Both the position numbers and the translations under genes were made by a program. Shown one piece after another: positions 5,975 to 7,188 of a stretch of DNA of 7,188 nucleotides; the first letter of the stretch is position 1; each line of letters begins with the position of its first letter. The DNA comes from Candidatus Magasanikiibacteriota bacterium (lineage in GTDB: Bacteria > Patescibacteriota > Patescibacteriia > Magasanikbacterales > UBA922). The stretch is taken from assembly GCA_003230965.1 (NCBI GenBank), contig QIHL01000072.1, positions 1-7,188 of the forward strand. Direction: 5' to 3'. The notes below the pieces were generated by a model that worked only from the letters and a program-made list of their open reading frames with translations, was not told the DNA's origin and did not search any database.

Positions 5975-6849
5975 CATACAATCGGACCAGTCCAAGACCA
6001 ACCTGCAGTAATTGCTTTTTGTAATCCAACAACTGCAAGCGCGCTATTGGGGGATATATCAATTTGAGTAGTTTTTTTTATAAGTTTTATTGCAACTTTA
6101 ATATCATCGTTTGTTGCGATCCAACCTGTACCATTTGTTTGTTTAATTAAATCTATTACAGTTTGTTTGCGATGTGCAACTTTGTCAACTATTGCAGTGG
6201 CAGTGGATTTTTCTGTACTATTTTTTTGCTCTATATTTTCAATTAAATTTATTATTGGATGACAATATGTCGTCTGAACAATATGGATTTGTACAGGCAT
6301 ATTTTGTTCTTGTACGTATTGTCCTACTGCTTGTGCAGTCGTACCAGAAGATGTTGGAATAAAAATTGCTTGGATATTTTGAATACGAAGCAATTCCTCT
6401 CCAAGAGTAAAATATCCTGTGAGAGCAAGATCATCAGTTGATTGCCGAAGATTGATTATTTCTTCTTTTTTTGTCATAGTAAAAGCTGACTGCTTTGGTC
6501 GTTCTACTTGATAGACAATTATATTTTTGTCTTTACTTATAAGTTTTTTAATAATTTCAAACTTTTGTTTATCAATTTTTTGTCCTACAAAAATAGTCAA
6601 TGCTAGAGGACTACCTTGATTATTTCTGTTATGGTTAATGACTGCATAAGTTGCAGCAATTGCGGCATTGCCTGATGAAGAAATACAAAACGTCGTGATT
6701 CCATCTTTTGCATATTTTGCAATCATCACTGGGATAGATCGCCCTTTGTGTGATCCATACCGATGCTTGTCTTCACGCTTCAACCACACTTCATTTGGTA
6801 AACCTAGAGTTTTCTGAAGTTCAGGATATGGAATTTGTGGAGTATGCAT
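5956..6849 (-). CDS. PLP-dependent fold-type II enzyme, threonine synthase-like
   Basis: A cytosolic pyridoxal-phosphate enzyme of the threonine synthase/cysteine synthase/tryptophan synthase beta superfamily. The N-terminus (TPQIPYPELQKTLG...VWLKRED) matches the usual substrate-loop entry. K35 in GSHKGR is the expected Schiff-base lysine; the common threonine synthase form is GSFKDR, and the H-K pair is more like tryptophan synthase beta. SSSGNAA at 57-63 is the conserved loop whose Asn (N61) contacts the cofactor ring. SSGTTAQA at 167-174 occupies the place of the phosphate-binding glycine-rich loop. The C-terminus ends in VCLITGK, like the TG near the end of threonine synthases but cut off straight after it. 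At 297 residues it is shorter than threonine synthases (about 350 or more) and closer to cysteine synthase length. No threonine, serine or cysteine pathway gene is adjacent. The superfamily is well supported; the substrate cannot be told from sequence. Its gene diverges from a LysW-like gene and converges on ccdA. Confidence 0.85.
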   Translation of the reverse strand: MHTPQIPYPELQKTLGLPNEVWLKREDKHRYGSHKGRSIPVMIAKYAKDGITTFCISSSGNAAIAATYAVINHNRNNQGSPLALTIFVGQKIDKQKFEIIKKLISKDKNIIVYQVERPKQSAFTMTKKEEIINLRQSTDDLALTGYFTLGEELLRIQNIQAIFIPTSSGTTAQAVGQYVQEQNMPVQIHIVQTTYCHPIINLIENIEQKNSTEKSTATAIVDKVAHRKQTVIDLIKQTNGTGWIATNDDIKVAIKLIKKTTQIDISPNSALAVVGLQKAITAGWSWTGPIVCLITGK

Positions 6850-6852
6850 AAT

Positions 6853-6881
6853 TTGCTTATCTTGTTTAGTTTGTGTATACT
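6853..6881 (+). promoter_or_regulatory. Candidate promoter of the LysW-like gene
   Basis: TTGCTT at 6853-6858 (3 of 6) and TATACT at 6876-6881 (5 of 6) are separated by 17 bases. A transcript would begin near 6888, leaving about 23 bases of leader before the ATG at 6911. The -10 is good and well placed; the -35 is weak. It overlaps the candidate promoter of the opposite strand. Confidence 0.42.
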
Positions 6882-6905
6882 ATCATCGTTTTACATTTGA
6901 ATCAA
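6877..6905 (-). promoter_or_regulatory. Candidate promoter of the PLP enzyme gene
   Basis: On the minus strand TTGATT (6905-6900) and TAGTAT (6882-6877) are each 4 of 6 matches to the sigma-70 hexamers with a 17-base spacer. The -10 is 27 bases from the gene's start codon. It shares five base pairs (6877-6881) with the + strand TATACT, so the two -10 boxes overlap almost completely. Confidence 0.38.
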
Positions 6906-6910
6906 TCTCT

Positions 6911-7078
6911 ATGAAACTTATTTGTCTGGAATGCAAAAATGATGTTGACTTACGTACATATCACAATCTTGCAAAGGAACAAATAATTGAATGCAATACT
7001 TGTGGTATTACTTTGCTGGTAACCAAAATATCAGATGCGGGCGATGTTAGTGTAGAAATAGTTGACGAAGGTAAATAA
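6911..7078 (+). CDS. Small LysW-like zinc-ribbon protein without the carrier C-terminus
   Basis: A 55-codon gene starting MKLICLEC and ending EIVDEGK. Two CxxC knuckles, C5-x2-C8 and C28-x2-C31, with the second followed by Gly, form a classical four-cysteine zinc ribbon, and the short beta-rich, acidic tail fits the LysW family. LysW is the roughly 54-residue amino-group carrier of the alpha-aminoadipate lysine/arginine route; its C-terminal EDWGE glutamate is the attachment point for the substrate. Here that motif is absent: the protein ends in VDEGK with a lysine last, so the normal carrier chemistry is not expected. The coding status is supported by the clean frame, the cysteine spacing and a candidate promoter ahead of it. 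No ribosome binding site is seen. It could equally be a generic zinc-ribbon adaptor or nucleic-acid-binding protein. No lysX, lysZ or argX homologue is visible nearby. Confidence 0.82.
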   Translation: MKLICLECKNDVDLRTYHNLAKEQIIECNTCGITLLVTKISDAGDVSVEIVDEGK

Positions 7079-7098
7079 ATACAGTATTGGCATTTTTT

Positions 7099-7188
7099 TT
7101 ATACTATTGAAAATTTTTCTTTTAATTCTTTTACCGACTCTTCAATCATTCCACGAAAACCATGACTACCAAGAAAAATAATTACGTC
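7099..7188 (-). CDS. C-terminal fragment of an unidentified protein
   Basis: Reading leftwards from the window edge, a frame stays open for 29 codons and ends at TAA (7101-7099); the start lies beyond 7188. The visible part contains DVIIFLGSHGFRGM followed by an amphipathic, charged helix (roughly EESVKELKEKF) and a short hydrophobic end. A beta-strand, Gly-Ser loop and terminal helix in this order recall the C-terminal domain of Mur-type ligases (compare the KGSRGM motif), but the match is too short to name a family. A universal stress protein reading of GSHG was considered and is less likely. The gene points the same way as the PLP enzyme and converges on the LysW-like gene 20 bases away. 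It is cut by the window, not visibly broken. Confidence 0.62.
   Translation of the reverse strand, partial: DVIIFLGSHGFRGMIEESVKELKEKFSIV

Noticed and set aside
7079..7101. Run of eight T (7093-7100) after the LysW-like gene as an intrinsic terminator
   Set aside because: The T-run is good but no stable hairpin precedes it; the AATACAGTATT just before can form only about 4 weak pairs. Termination here is possible but not supportable as a called feature.
7140..7188. Universal stress protein from the GSHG motif at the right edge
   Set aside because: In that family the GSHG-type loop is followed by a further glycine spacing and an additional strand ending in PVLVV; here the protein ends after one charged helix.

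Overview
This AT-rich window holds mostly housekeeping genes under the standard bacterial code: rpoD ends on TGA and the others end on TAA. The protein styles (a CTP synthase with GGTVGEYQ in place of GGTVGDIE, a sigma factor with a very long Lys/Thr/Ser-rich N-terminus, a lone CcdA, no Shine-Dalgarno sequences) suggest a Candidate Phyla Radiation (Patescibacteria) genome. That placement is an inference from sequence style; no rRNA or lineage-specific marker is present to prove it.

Layout. A factor-independent terminator of an upstream + strand gene lies at 6-32. pyrG (CTP synthase, 108-1754) follows and is closed by its own strong terminator at 1779-1820. A second + strand transcription unit then carries dnaG (primase, 1850-3733), rpoD (primary sigma factor, 3774-5171) and a ccdA-type membrane thiol-disulfide transporter (5191-5955), with gaps of only 40 and 19 bases. 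dnaG-rpoD is the core of the classical macromolecular synthesis operon, here without rpsU in front.

The ccdA unit meets a minus strand gene tail to tail with zero bases between the two stop codons. That gene (5956-6849) is a short fold-type II PLP-dependent enzyme, closest in style to threonine synthase. A 61-base divergent region with interleaved promoter-like elements separates it from a 55-codon zinc-ribbon protein on the + strand (6911-7078). This protein has the size and CxxC...CxxC layout of the LysW amino-group carrier but lacks the LysW C-terminal EDWGE. The last 90 bases (7099-7188, minus strand) are the 3' end of an unidentified gene whose start lies outside the window.

How the genes relate. 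pyrG supplies CTP, DnaG primes replication, and RpoD directs most transcription, so the left five-sixths of the window is a nucleotide/replication/transcription block with a redox membrane protein attached. The right end is less conventional. The divergent PLP enzyme and LysW-like pair is the best candidate for something undescribed, but a functional link is only a hypothesis. I see no rRNA, tRNA, CRISPR array, insertion sequence or phage gene, and no gene-free stretch longer than about 110 bases.
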